Assembly: GCA_965226755.1 (NCBI GenBank)
Contig: CBDDDT010000003.1
Coordinates: forward strand, 744,001-808,000
Length of the DNA stretch: 64,000 nt
From: Bog-113 sp965226755
GTDB lineage: Bacteria; Acidobacteriota; Terriglobia; Bryobacterales; Bryobacteraceae
Direction of reading: 5' to 3'
Position numbers and translations under genes: made by a program. The notes under the pieces were generated by a model. That model worked only from the letters and a program-made list of their open reading frames with translations, was not told the DNA's origin and searched no databases. The number at the start of each line of letters is the position of its first letter. Positions within the stretch are counted from its first letter, which is position 1. Shown here in pieces: positions 50,919-59,423 of the stretch.

Positions 50919-52319
50919 ATGCAATTCAAGAAACTGCTTTTCTGCATCGCTCTGCTGGCGGCCACCCTGCCGACGGCGAACAGCGGAATTTTCAAGAAGA
51001 AGAAATATGAAAATCCGGTCAGCAAAGACACGCTGCAGCCCGATAAGGTTCTCTTCGACCGGGCGGTAAACGACATCGAGCACGGGCGGTATGAGGTGGC
51101 GCGATTGACGTTGAATACGCTGATCAATACTTACGATTCGAGCGAATTCCTGGCGAAGGCGAAGCTGGCGATCGCGGATAGCTGGTACCGCGAAGGCGGC
51201 GCGCACGGACTGGCGCAGGCGGAGGCGGAGTACAAAGATTTCGAGTTGTTCTATCCGAACATGGAAGAATCGGCCGAGGCGCAATGGCGGGTGTGCCAGA
51301 TCCACTATAAGCAGATGGAGAAGGTGGACCGGGACAGCTCACAGGCGCTGCGGGCGGATGACGAGTGCATGCAGATGGTGACGGCTTACCCCAACAGCCG
51401 GTATACGGCGCAAGCGAGCCAGATGCTGCGGAATGTGCAGGAGGTGCTGGCGGACAAGGAATTCCGGACGGGCGCTTTCTATTACGGCAAGGGCGCTTTT
51501 CCGGCAGCGGAGAACCGGCTAGCGTTTGTGACGCGGCAATACCCGCTCTATAGCGGCGCGGACGACGCGCTGTGGATGCAGGCGGATTCATTTAAGCGGA
51601 TGGGCGACCGGTTCGAGGATCAAGAGGCCGACGCATTACAAAGGATTGTTCGCGATTACCCGCTGAGCGACCATGTGAACGAAGCGAAGGAGGAGCTCAC
51701 GGCGCTGAAGAAGCCGATTCCGGCGGCGGACCCAGCGGCATACGAGCGGATGAAGTACGATCTGGAGCACACACCCAAGCCGAGCCTGCTGGCGCGGTCG
51801 ACGGATCTTCTGAAGCGGGGCCCGGATGCGCATCTGGCGGCGAAGACGGGCGCGCCTTCGATGACCATGATGTCGCCGCCGACGCCGGTGAGCGTGCCAG
51901 CGGTGGTGGCGGCGGCCGATACGACAGGCGGATCAAACGGGCTGGGTGCAGGCACAAGCGACGTGACGGCGTCGACAGTGGTGGGATCCACCGCGATCGA
52001 CACCCGACCGGAAGCGCGCACGAATGCGGGCGCGGCGGGGACAGAAGCGGAAAAGACAGGCACGGGCGCGGCCGGCGCAGGTACGACGGCGGCAGCTCCG
52101 GCAGCGGCAGTGGCTTCGAACGCTCCGCCTCCGACGAACCACCCGATGGTGGAGACCAAGAAGATGCGGAAGATGCGGCAAAAGGCGATCGAGAAGCAGC
52201 AGAAGCAAGCTGCCAACGCGGCCAAAAAGCAGCCGGTGGATACGGCGCCGAAGCCGCAATCGCCGATTCCGGCGGGCAACGGAGCGCCGAATACGCCGAC
52301 GACGAACCCGCCGCAATGA
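50919..52319 (+). CDS. bamD: BamD-like outer-membrane assembly TPR protein with long Ala-rich tail
   Basis: 466 residues. Signal peptide ends near TANSG, but the expected lipobox cysteine is missing; the next residues are IFKKKKYEN. TPR-type repeats (about 35-275) include AVNDIEHGRYEVARLTLNTL, AEYKDFELFYPNMEESAEAQ and YGKGAFPAAENRLAFVTRQY, the layout of the BamD/YfiO family. The rest (about 290-466) is Ala/Pro/Thr-rich and low complexity, ending with a KKMRKMRQKAIEKQQKQ helix. It may help insert barrel proteins. If it is BamD, anchoring must differ from the usual lipid anchor. Confidence 0.82.
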   Translation: MQFKKLLFCIALLAATLPTANSGIFKKKKYENPVSKDTLQPDKVLFDRAVNDIEHGRYEVARLTLNTLINTYDSSEFLAKAKLAIADSWYREGGAHGLAQAEAEYKDFELFYPNMEESAEAQWRVCQIHYKQMEKVDRDSSQALRADDECMQMVTAYPNSRYTAQASQMLRNVQEVLADKEFRTGAFYYGKGAFPAAENRLAFVTRQYPLYSGADDALWMQADSFKRMGDRFEDQEADALQRIVRDYPLSDHVNEAKEELTALKKPIPAADPAAYERMKYDLEHTPKPSLLARSTDLLKRGPDAHLAAKTGAPSMTMMSPPTPVSVPAVVAAADTTGGSNGLGAGTSDVTASTVVGSTAIDTRPEARTNAGAAGTEAEKTGTGAAGAGTTAAAPAAAVASNAPPPTNHPMVETKKMRKMRQKAIEKQQKQAANAAKKQPVDTAPKPQSPIPAGNGAPNTPTTNPPQ

Positions 52320-52864
52320 CGCGGATTCTGCTGGCGGAACACAGCCCTCACGCGCAGCGCATGGGGGAACGGATTCTGCGGGACGAGGGATACCAGGTGG
52401 TGACGGTGACGGACGGAGAGACAGCCATGCTGCGGCTGCAAGAACTCCGGCCGCAACTGGTGCTGGCGGATGTGGGGCTGCGGGGATTCTCCGGGCTGAA
52501 GATTTGCGAGCACATCAAGAACACATACGAGCTGTCGGGAATCCGCGTGGTGCTGACAGTGGGTGCGCTGGAACTCCTGGACGAGAAAGCGGTGGACGCC
52601 GCGCTGGCGGACGGGGTGCTGCGGAAGCCGTTCGAAGCCTCCGCGCTGCTGGAGATGGCGGCGAAATTCGCCTCCGAGCCGGGGCGCGGGATGGTGGATC
52701 GCACCAACGCGGAAGAAGTTTCGCAGCGGCCGACGCGAGCGGTCGTGGTGCTGGATCCGGAGCAGGTGCGGGCGGCCGTCACGGTGGCGCTGGACGAGGC
52801 TCTGGAATCGCTGATCGAGCGCGTGACGGACCGCGTGCTGTCCGCGCTATCCGCACGGCGATAA
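52316..52864 (+). CDS. stand-alone receiver-domain protein with altered acidic pocket
   Basis: 182 residues. Receiver domain (about 1-115): ILLAEHSPHAQRMG, VLADVGLRGFSG (phospho-acceptor Asp52), Thr81 and VLRKPFE (Lys104). The usual Asp-Asp pair reads Glu8-His9, so metal binding may be weak. The C-terminal 65 residues have no output domain, only a helix (VTVALDEALESLIERVTDRV). Its start overlaps the bamD stop by 4 bases, and yajQ follows 10 bases later. Confidence 0.82.
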   Translation: MTRILLAEHSPHAQRMGERILRDEGYQVVTVTDGETAMLRLQELRPQLVLADVGLRGFSGLKICEHIKNTYELSGIRVVLTVGALELLDEKAVDAALADGVLRKPFEASALLEMAAKFASEPGRGMVDRTNAEEVSQRPTRAVVVLDPEQVRAAVTVALDEALESLIERVTDRVLSALSARR

Positions 52865-52873
52865 TCGTTACAT

Positions 52874-53374
52874 ATGCCTGACAACAGTTTCGATGTAGTG
52901 TCGGAAATCGATATGCCCGAGGTGTCGAACGCGATCCAGCAAGCGCTCAAAGAGATTTCGACCAGGTTCGACTTGAAGGACTCGAAGTGTTCGATTGAAT
53001 TGAAGGAGAAAGATAAGAAGATCGAGCTGGCCAGCGCGGACGACTACAAGCTGAAGGCGATCACCGAACTCCTGGAAGGAAAGATGGTCAAGCGCAAGGT
53101 GCCGATCAAGAATCTTACCTATGGGACGGTGCATAGCTCGGTCGGATCTTCGGTGAAGCAGGAGATTACGCTGCAGCAGGGAATTCCGATTGAAAAGGCC
53201 AAAGAGATCGTCAAGAAGGTCAAAGACAGCAAATTGAAGGTGCAGGCGGCGATCCAAGGCGATCTGGTGCGGGTGAGCAGCAAAGATCGCGATTCGCTGC
53301 AGCAGGCGATAGCGTTGCTGCGCGGGGCGGAATTCGGGGTGGAACTGCAGTTCACTAACTACCGGTCGAATTAG
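52874..53374 (+). CDS. yajQ: YajQ-family protein (putative cyclic di-GMP binder)
   Basis: 166 residues, full length: FDVVSEIDMPEVSNAIQQAL, then ISTRFDLKDSKCSIELKEKD and the KQEITLQQGIPIEKAKEIV segment, ending RGAEFGVELQFTNYR. Two ferredoxin-like halves. A Xanthomonas member binds cyclic di-GMP and assists a transcription factor; others have no tested role. Within an operon behind bamD and a receiver gene; its stop overlaps the GTG of the next gene. The phytochrome-cyclase at 13.5 kb makes a link to cyclic di-GMP conceivable. Confidence 0.92.
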   Translation: MPDNSFDVVSEIDMPEVSNAIQQALKEISTRFDLKDSKCSIELKEKDKKIELASADDYKLKAITELLEGKMVKRKVPIKNLTYGTVHSSVGSSVKQEITLQQGIPIEKAKEIVKKVKDSKLKVQAAIQGDLVRVSSKDRDSLQQAIALLRGAEFGVELQFTNYRSN

Positions 53375-54012
53375 TGGCGCGCCGGATTGAATCGCATTTT
53401 ATCGATGGACCGGCGGGACGGCTGGAGGCAATTCTGGAAGAGCCCGAGGATGGGCCGCCTTCGGAGGCTTACCTGGTATGTCATCCGCATCCCCTGGGCG
53501 GCGGGACGATGCACAACAAGGTGGTGCACCGTATGGCGAAGGCGCTGCGGCTTTCCGGGCGGGCGGCGCTGCGGTTCAACTTCCGCGGCGTGGGGCGGAG
53601 CCAGGGCGAGCATGCCCATGGCGTCGGGGAAGTGGAAGATGCGCGGGCGGCGCTGGGATGGCTGCGCGCGCGCTATCCGGAACTGCCCCATGCGCTGGCG
53701 GGGTTTTCGTTCGGATCGAGGGTGATTCTGCAGTTGGGTTGCGAGACCAGGGAATCGCGGCAATTGATCGCGGTGGGATTTCCGACCACGCGGGGATCAA
53801 ACCCGACGCTGGGCATGTGCGCGACTCCAAAAATTTTTATCTCGAGCACGCGGGATGAGTTCGCACCGCGAGACGAGATGGAACGACGGTTTGAAGGGTT
53901 TGCCGAGCCGAAGCGGCTGGTTTGGATCGCGGCGGCGGATCACTTCTTCGCGGGCGCGCTGGACGAATTGGAAGCTGCCGTGCGGGCGGCGGCCGAATCG
54001 GTTGGGGCTTAG
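53374..54012 (+). CDS. alpha/beta hydrolase, small (KTEDD/dienelactone-like)
   Basis: 212 residues from a GTG that overlaps the yajQ stop. Motifs: CHPHPLGGGTMHNKVVHRMA (oxyanion and loop), LRFNFRGVGRSQG, and the nucleophile elbow AGFSFGSRV. The closing His lies in AADHFFAGALDEL. This matches the PF12146-like branch often called alpha/beta hydrolase with CHPHP motif. Substrate unknown. Last gene of the bamD operon, converging on the sugar dehydrogenase with a 15-base gap. Confidence 0.88.
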   Translation: MARRIESHFIDGPAGRLEAILEEPEDGPPSEAYLVCHPHPLGGGTMHNKVVHRMAKALRLSGRAALRFNFRGVGRSQGEHAHGVGEVEDARAALGWLRARYPELPHALAGFSFGSRVILQLGCETRESRQLIAVGFPTTRGSNPTLGMCATPKIFISSTRDEFAPRDEMERRFEGFAEPKRLVWIAAADHFFAGALDELEAAVRAAAESVGA

Positions 54013-54027
54013 GCGCCGGATGCGGCG

Positions 54028-55320
54028 TCATTCGGCATTGCCCGCGTAGAGCGCCGACACCGGGAGTCCGGACGACAGGATTTCGTCGAGCATTTCGGCG
54101 ACGGGACGATGGACCAGGATGATTTGCTCGGACCAGTCCAGCAATTCACGAAGGCTTCGGACGGAAAGCGTTTCGATGGACGGAATGGCCGCCTGAAGCC
54201 ACTCGATATGGCTTTCGGAAAGCTTTTGAAGAACGGCCCACGGATCGAACACGCGTACGGACCGGCCAGCCGCAAGCAGCCGCTTGATGAGGTGGACCGC
54301 CGGGCTATCGCGGACGTCGCCGGTGGCGGCCTTGAAGGCCAGTCCGAATACGCCGAGGCGCACGGCGCCGTGGGACAGAATGCGGTGAAGCCCGCGCTCC
54401 AGATGGCGTTCATTGCTGGGCAGCACGGATTCGAGAAGCGGCAGGTCAATGCTCCTCTGGCGGGCCTGGCAGATCAAGGCGCGGAGATCTTTGGTGAGGC
54501 AGGAGCCGCCAAAGGCAAACCCAGGCGCCAAGTATGCGGAGCGACTCCGCTGTTGTTCCCGGTGCACGGTTTGCATGACCTGACCGGCTGGAATCCCCAA
54601 GCTCGCGCAGATGGCGTCGATTTCATTGGCGAAGTCGATTTTGACAGCCTTCAGGGCGTTGGACGCGTACTTGATCATTTCCGATATGCGCAGCCGCGTC
54701 AGCAGGGGCTCCACGCCCAGCGGCTGGTAGAGCGCGGCCACGGCGCGAACGGCGGCGGCATCTTCGCCACCGGCAACGATGAGGGTGGGATGAAAGAAGT
54801 CGTCCACCGCGTGACCTTCGCGAAGGAACTCGGGATTGGAGACAAAGCTGACCGGGGATGATGACGGGAAATGCGGCTGAACCAGCGATTCGCAAAGGCC
54901 GGGCAGAACGGTGCTGCGAACGGCGAGAATCAGAGGCTTCCCGCGACCTTGAATGGCGGCGGAGATTTGCGCCGCAACGGCATCAATCTGAGACGAATCC
55001 AGACTGCCGTCCGGCCTGGCGGGAGTTCCGACACAAACCATGGCGATGTCCGCGGACTGCAGAGCTTCGTGCGCGTGGGACGCGACAGTCAGGCGGCCGG
55101 AGCGAATTTCAGCGAGAATGAGCGGGCCGAGGCCGGGCTCATAGAAGGGCGCTTCGCCCGCCTGAACCGCCGCGACCTTTTTGGGATCGTGGTCAACGCC
55201 GATCACACGATGTCCCAAACTCGCCAGACCGGCGGCCGTGACGCAGCCCACATAGCCGAGCCCGAAGACGGCGATGAGCGGGCGCGCGGGAAGGGGATCG
55301 TCCATCAAAGTTGGCGTCAT
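54028..55320 (-). CDS. nucleotide-sugar 6-dehydrogenase, AlgD-like
   Basis: About 430 residues from the ATG at 55320 (ATG 55305 is also possible); a longer frame upstream has no support. N-terminal NAD site AVFGLGYVGCVTAAGLASLG; VCVGTPARPDGSLD; VRSTVLPGLCESL; SNPEFLREGHAV; EMIKYASNALKAVKIDFANE; PGFAFGGSCLTKDLRAL with the catalytic Cys; FGLAFKAATGDVRDSP. The closing segments resemble GDP-mannose dehydrogenase (AlgD) more than UDP-glucose dehydrogenase, although the two are close. It makes a sugar acid for envelope polysaccharide. No other alginate genes are adjacent. Confidence 0.85.
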   Translation of the reverse strand: MTPTLMDDPLPARPLIAVFGLGYVGCVTAAGLASLGHRVIGVDHDPKKVAAVQAGEAPFYEPGLGPLILAEIRSGRLTVASHAHEALQSADIAMVCVGTPARPDGSLDSSQIDAVAAQISAAIQGRGKPLILAVRSTVLPGLCESLVQPHFPSSSPVSFVSNPEFLREGHAVDDFFHPTLIVAGGEDAAAVRAVAALYQPLGVEPLLTRLRISEMIKYASNALKAVKIDFANEIDAICASLGIPAGQVMQTVHREQQRSRSAYLAPGFAFGGSCLTKDLRALICQARQRSIDLPLLESVLPSNERHLERGLHRILSHGAVRLGVFGLAFKAATGDVRDSPAVHLIKRLLAAGRSVRVFDPWAVLQKLSESHIEWLQAAIPSIETLSVRSLRELLDWSEQIILVHRPVAEMLDEILSSGLPVSALYAGNAE

Positions 55321-55410
55321 CGAGTTCCCATAGGTGTACCAGAACCACTTTTGCGGGATCGGGCGAGCCCTAACGGGACATAATACAGTGACGCGGGTGA
55401 CGAGGCACCG

Positions 55411-55853
55411 ATGGGGGTGGGCGGCGATCCGCTTGTTCCCGGCAATCACCTTGCGCTCTGGCGCGATCCGGCCGGAGACGTTCGGCTGACGACTGGGAAT
55501 ATTCCTGGCCCTTACGGCTCGGCCAGACTTTGTTTCTCCTCATCTTTGGCAGCGCTTGGATCGCCAAGCTGTGGCAGAGCGGGGCCAATTGGATGACCGG
55601 CGCGAACATGCAGTATCTTCTGATCGGAAATATCTTCCTGCATAATCCGCCCACTCACCTCGGGGACTGGATAGCGGGATCGGCGATGTTATCGGGGTGG
55701 GCCGCCATTGGAACGGTGCTGGTCGAATTAGCGGCTTTGCCCGCAATTCTCTTTCGCCTCCTGCGCGGGGGATCGCGCTCACGATGGGGATCTATTTCGC
55801 GCCGCACCTGGCGGGATACGCGCTGTTTGTTCCGTGGCGGCAGCTTCGGATGA
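55411..55853 (+). pseudogene. decayed HTTM-like membrane protein fragment
   Basis: Reading frames on the plus strand change between pieces. Around 55410-55500 a RWGWAAIRLFPAITL-like stretch appears in one frame. 55530-55765 gives LIFGSAWIAKLWQSGANW, then MTGANMQYLLIGN and GWAAIGTVLVELAALPAILF. 55770-55850 in the next frame gives GIALTMGIYFAPHLAGYALF. The order of hydrophobic pieces and the K-SG-W-G segment resemble HTTM-type membrane proteins. There is no single open frame, so the gene is broken. It lies between the sugar dehydrogenase and a GT39-like gene. Confidence 0.5.
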
Positions 55854-55857
55854 GGGC

Positions 55858-57411
55858 TCAAGGCTTTCGCAGGACGGTCCAACCGGGAAGCTCGGGATCG
55901 GCGATCGGGATCCAGCCGGCGACGAAGCGCCGCAACGCGGCCGAGGCGAGCGCTTCGCCCGGAGGCAAAGCGATGCGCTCGAAATGAGGCGGCAAACCAG
56001 ATCGGAGTTGTTCAGGAGTTAACGGAGCGCCTCCGATTTCGCGATCGAAGAGCGCTACGTCGAAATGGTAGAGCTGGCCGCGAGCCAGCAGATCCGCCGC
56101 GGGATCCAAAGGGAAATACGTCAGGAGATGGTGATGAGCGGAATATTCGTAGGCGACCTGTGCCGCGTTGCGATCCAGGTTTCGGAGGCTGGATGAAATG
56201 GTGAGCGCAGCGCCGGGGGCGATGCCGGCCAGAATCCCCACGACTGCAAACATCCGCGTGTTCAGCCGCAAGAACGCGACAGGGGCGTATAGGTTCTGTT
56301 GAATGGCCAGTGCGGCGCCCACAAAAAGGAAATAAAGGACGAGACCCAAATGGTTTACGTCGGCGCCTACGGTGATGATGGCTTTCGCGCAAACAGGGAT
56401 CAGGGATATGGCGGCGAAAACGAAGATTAGCCAGCGGTTCTCATTCGCGATCTGTTTGAGTGCGGGCCGGGCTTCGCTGGAGAAAAGACGATATGCCAGA
56501 AGCGCGGCAATCGGGAGGATGGCGGGAAGCGCCTCCAACTTCCCCGATCGAAACGCCTCCGTCAGGATCACAGGCCAAGCGGACTTCAATGGACGGCGCC
56601 CCGCGAGCGATACGGTGTTGAAGAAAAACGCGGACATGGGAACGCAAGCGGCCACCGCCGCCAGCAAGGCGAGGGTGGTCGCCATGAATGCCGCCAAGAA
56701 CCGGATCAAGAGGGACCAGCCCGCCACGAGGGCGAGAAAGCAAATGACGGCGACAGCGAGCGGCGCGAGCGTCTGCTTGCAGCCGATGACGAGAGCGCAG
56801 GCTGCGCCAGCGATCGAGACCTGGACCGTCGTCAGCGGCGCATGCCTTCCGCATAGGATGCCGCAGGCCAGAGTGGCGAGAGCCAGCGCGGGAGCGTCCG
56901 TGTGGATCATCAGCAGGGTGTTGTAAGTGCCGGGCGTTCCCAGGAGCAGGAACCCGCAAAACGCAAATGCGACGGCGAGGCCCAGCCACGGTTGGACGGA
57001 AAGCGCAGCGGCTCGAACGAAGAGCCAGCCAAGGGCAGCGAACACCACGAAGGCCGACAATACGGAACCCGCCACGATCAAAGCCGTCGGATTCGCAAAT
57101 CCGGCGGCGAGTATGTAGAAGCACTGGCTAACTGGTGTGTGCAATGTGCCGATCACTGGCCCGAGGGCATTTTTCGGCGGGTAGAGGGAGAAGCCTCGAA
57201 TCAGGGCGAGAGATCGGCACATCCGCGCCTCGTTCCAGAGGAGCGACGGCGCGCGGAGAACTCCGGCCGCGGTTTCGATCAGCAGGAGGAACCCCAGCGG
57301 CGGCAGGGCGGCAAGGGTAAAGCGGTCGAACAACTCTCTGTTGGAGGCGCGCCGGAACAGAATGAAGGTCCACGCCACGGAGATGAATCCGAGAGCCGCG
57401 AGCGCAATCAA
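55858..57411 (-). CDS. polytopic membrane protein, GT39/ArnT-like
   Basis: 517 residues with about ten to twelve hydrophobic segments. An early loop, LLWNEARMCRSLALIRGFSL, sits where GT39/GT83 (GT-C) enzymes carry their acidic loop, and the C-terminal third is periplasmic-like. These enzymes transfer sugars from polyprenyl phosphate to lipid or protein acceptors across the inner membrane. No clear catalytic Asp pair was recognised, so the call is by topology and context. Its ATG overlaps the stop of the DPM1-like gene by 4 bases, which supplies a matching polyprenyl-phosphate sugar donor. Confidence 0.65.
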   Translation of the reverse strand: MIALAALGFISVAWTFILFRRASNRELFDRFTLAALPPLGFLLLIETAAGVLRAPSLLWNEARMCRSLALIRGFSLYPPKNALGPVIGTLHTPVSQCFYILAAGFANPTALIVAGSVLSAFVVFAALGWLFVRAAALSVQPWLGLAVAFAFCGFLLLGTPGTYNTLLMIHTDAPALALATLACGILCGRHAPLTTVQVSIAGAACALVIGCKQTLAPLAVAVICFLALVAGWSLLIRFLAAFMATTLALLAAVAACVPMSAFFFNTVSLAGRRPLKSAWPVILTEAFRSGKLEALPAILPIAALLAYRLFSSEARPALKQIANENRWLIFVFAAISLIPVCAKAIITVGADVNHLGLVLYFLFVGAALAIQQNLYAPVAFLRLNTRMFAVVGILAGIAPGAALTISSSLRNLDRNAAQVAYEYSAHHHLLTYFPLDPAADLLARGQLYHFDVALFDREIGGAPLTPEQLRSGLPPHFERIALPPGEALASAALRRFVAGWIPIADPELPGWTVLRKP

Positions 57412-58193
57412 GAGGGCCGCCTGGCTAATTCGGCGCGGATCCGGGCGAGCTGGATGAGGTAATCCAGCCAGTGACGGAGCCGCATGTTGCTGCGGCCATG
57501 CTGGCGGCGGCCCATGCTGTATCCGACTTCAGACACATGGCCGACGCGTCCGCGGGCGAGCACTTCGATGAGTGTTTTAAATCCGGCCGGGCGCAATTCG
57601 ATGTTCTCGATCACGGTTCGCCGCAGCATGTAGAAACCGCTGAGAGGATCGGTGACGCGGTTGAAGACCGCGGGCAGCAGGAGCTTGCCGGCGTACTTGG
57701 CGCCGGCGGAGAGAATTTGGCGATGCAGCGGGAACCGGCCGACCGAGCCGCCCGCACCGAATCGCGTGGCGACCACGACGTCCGCGGTCTTGGCGCTTTC
57801 GAGCATTTCACCCAGAAGGGACGGCGGGTGCTGCAAGTCAGCATTTATGGTGGCAAGGAGATTTCCGCGCGAAACCTGCCATCCGCGGATGACGGCGCTC
57901 GATAAACCACGCTCCGTGAACCGGCGCATCACGCGCACCTGGGGGCAGCCGGACGCAAACTCGGAAGCCACGCGCCAGGTTTCATCCGGGCTGTCGTCAT
58001 CGACCACAATCGCCTCGTATGCGCTGCCCAGCAGAGGATCCAGGGTCGTCCGGATAGCAGCCAGGAGCGGGAGGATGCTGCGCGCTTCGTTGAAGGCAGG
58101 AATGATGAGGGAAAGAGCGCACTTCCCGGCTTCGCCGCCGCGACCTGAACTTACTTCGAGCTTGCCTGCCGGAGGGACAAGGAAGGGGTCCAT
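57408..58193 (-). CDS. GT2 glycosyltransferase, polyprenyl-phosphate mannose synthase-like
   Basis: 261 residues. GT-A core: LSLIIPAFNEARSILPLL, AIVVDDDSPDETWRVA, GLSSAVIRGWQVSRGNLLAT, NADLQHPPSLLGEML and RVTDPLSGFYMLRR. No membrane tail, as in DPM1-type enzymes. It would load a sugar, probably mannose or glucose, onto polyprenyl phosphate at the cytoplasmic face. It overlaps the GT39-like gene by 4 bases, so donor synthesis and transfer are encoded as a pair. Confidence 0.87.
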   Translation of the reverse strand: MDPFLVPPAGKLEVSSGRGGEAGKCALSLIIPAFNEARSILPLLAAIRTTLDPLLGSAYEAIVVDDDSPDETWRVASEFASGCPQVRVMRRFTERGLSSAVIRGWQVSRGNLLATINADLQHPPSLLGEMLESAKTADVVVATRFGAGGSVGRFPLHRQILSAGAKYAGKLLLPAVFNRVTDPLSGFYMLRRTVIENIELRPAGFKTLIEVLARGRVGHVSEVGYSMGRRQHGRSNMRLRHWLDYLIQLARIRAELARRPS

Positions 58194-58302
58194 GGAGTCC
58201 TAAGGATATGCGATTCAGGCGATGTGCGACTGAAAAGCCGGGACGCGTTTTCTAGAACTGTCGCCAGGCCAGGATCTGCGGCATGCCGACGAAAGGGTGA
58301 CC

Positions 58303-58815
58303 ATGAAAGCTGTTCGACTGTACGGTTACGGGGATGTCGATCAGATGCGGTATGAGGATGTCCCAGAACCCGCGCCGGGCGCTGACGAAGTGCTGGTGAA
58401 GGTGGTGACGAATTTCAAGCGGGGCGATAGGGTGCTGGGACTGGTGAGCCTCGGATATGCGGAGTTTGTGGCGGCAAAGGCGTCGGCTTTCGGGCGGATT
58501 CCCGATGGCCTGAATGTAGAGGAAGCGGGCGTGCTTCCCCTGATTCTGCTGACGGGGACGCAACTCATCGAGGTTGGGGCGCAGGTGACGGCTGGCCAGA
58601 CGATTCTGATTACGGGCGCGCTCGGGAGCGTGGGACGAACGGCGGTTCACATGGCGAAGAAACGCGGCGCGCGAATGATCGCGGGAGTCAGGGCCAAGCA
58701 GCGGGACGAGGCGAAAGAACTTCATGCGGACGGGGTTGTGGCGCGGGATGCAGTTGGCGATGAAGGGCGGCTCGGGGAAAATTTTGCTGGTACCTTGAGA
58801 CGGATCGCGCGCTGA
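58303..58815 (+). pseudogene. truncated zinc-less quinone oxidoreductase (MDR family)
   Basis: 170 residues from the ATG at 58303. The start KAVRLYGYGDVDQMRYEDVP is normal, but after VLVKVV the sequence jumps to TNFKRGDRVLGLV. About 50 residues that usually carry NPID, the GRDVAGV region and its surroundings are absent. The frame then continues through the cofactor domain (ITGALGSVGRTAVHMAKKRGARMIAG) and stops after GENFAGTLRRIAR, lacking the C-terminal third. Full-length relatives have about 310 residues. With both an internal deletion and a truncation it is unlikely to work. A ribosome site GAAAGGG is kept. Confidence 0.8.
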
Positions 58816-58840
58816 CAGTGCGTGCTATGATCGCGCCTTG

Positions 58841-59260
58841 ATGACACTGGCTGCAGAGCAAGGGATGCCGGACACGCCTAAGACGGTTCTAGTGGTGGAC
58901 GACGAGCCGATTGTGCTCGGGATTGCGCGAAAGGCGCTGGAACGCGCTGGTTTCTCCGTAGTTACGGCGGAGAATGGCCAATCGGCGTTGGATCTTTGCA
59001 CGGGTCTGGAGCGGTCCATCGACCTGCTTCTGACAGATATCAAGATGCCGCGGATGAATGGAGTGGAGCTGGCGCGCTGCATCGCGGACCATAAGCCGGG
59101 CGTTCCGATCCTGTTCATGACCGGGAACGCATCGGACTCGGAAGCGAAGGAGTTGCTGACCGCCCAACCGGGAATGGACGGACACGCGACCATTCGAAAA
59201 CCTTTTAAGTCCCGGGATCTGGTGGAGCGGGTTCAGGGACTGTTGCAGTCGAGCGAGTAA
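58841..59260 (+). CDS. CheY-like response regulator, stand-alone
   Basis: 139 residues (TTG 58838 and ATG 58841 are adjacent). Full receiver set: VLVVDDEPIVLG (Asp20, Asp21), LLLTDIKMPRMNGVEL (phospho-acceptor Asp66), LFMTGNAS (Thr94) and ATIRKPFKSRDLV (Lys120). No output domain. No histidine kinase is nearby, so its partner is elsewhere. It sits between two broken genes. Confidence 0.92.
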   Translation: MTLAAEQGMPDTPKTVLVVDDEPIVLGIARKALERAGFSVVTAENGQSALDLCTGLERSIDLLLTDIKMPRMNGVELARCIADHKPGVPILFMTGNASDSEAKELLTAQPGMDGHATIRKPFKSRDLVERVQGLLQSSE

Positions 59261-59281
59261 GGGATGAAAGTCGTCGCGATC

Positions 59282-59408
59282 CTACTCTTCGAAATCGTCC
59301 TGGCCGCAAGCGAGGAATGCCCTTGTCGCCGTTGTTCTTGAGCCAGTCGCGAGCTTGAAAGGCGGCGAGTCTGTCCTCTTCCGTTTCCGGCTCGTCATCG
59401 AGCGGCCA
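59282..59408 (-). pseudogene. fragment of an antitoxin-like gene
   Basis: Minus-strand translation from about 59408 gives PLDDEPETEEDRLAAFQARD, then WLKNNGDKGIP. A different frame then yields LACGQDDFEE before a stop at 59282. The end pattern (GIP, acidic helix, short tail) is that of several antitoxins of the Phd/RelB type, with a frame change near 59310. No toxin gene is adjacent. Weak call. Confidence 0.3.
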
Positions 59409-59423
59409 TAAGAGAAGAGCAGT

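Noticed and set aside
54028..54300. Possible second gene in the end of the sugar dehydrogenase on the plus strand
   Set aside because: Plus-strand frame is antisense to the well-conserved AlgD-like C-terminus.
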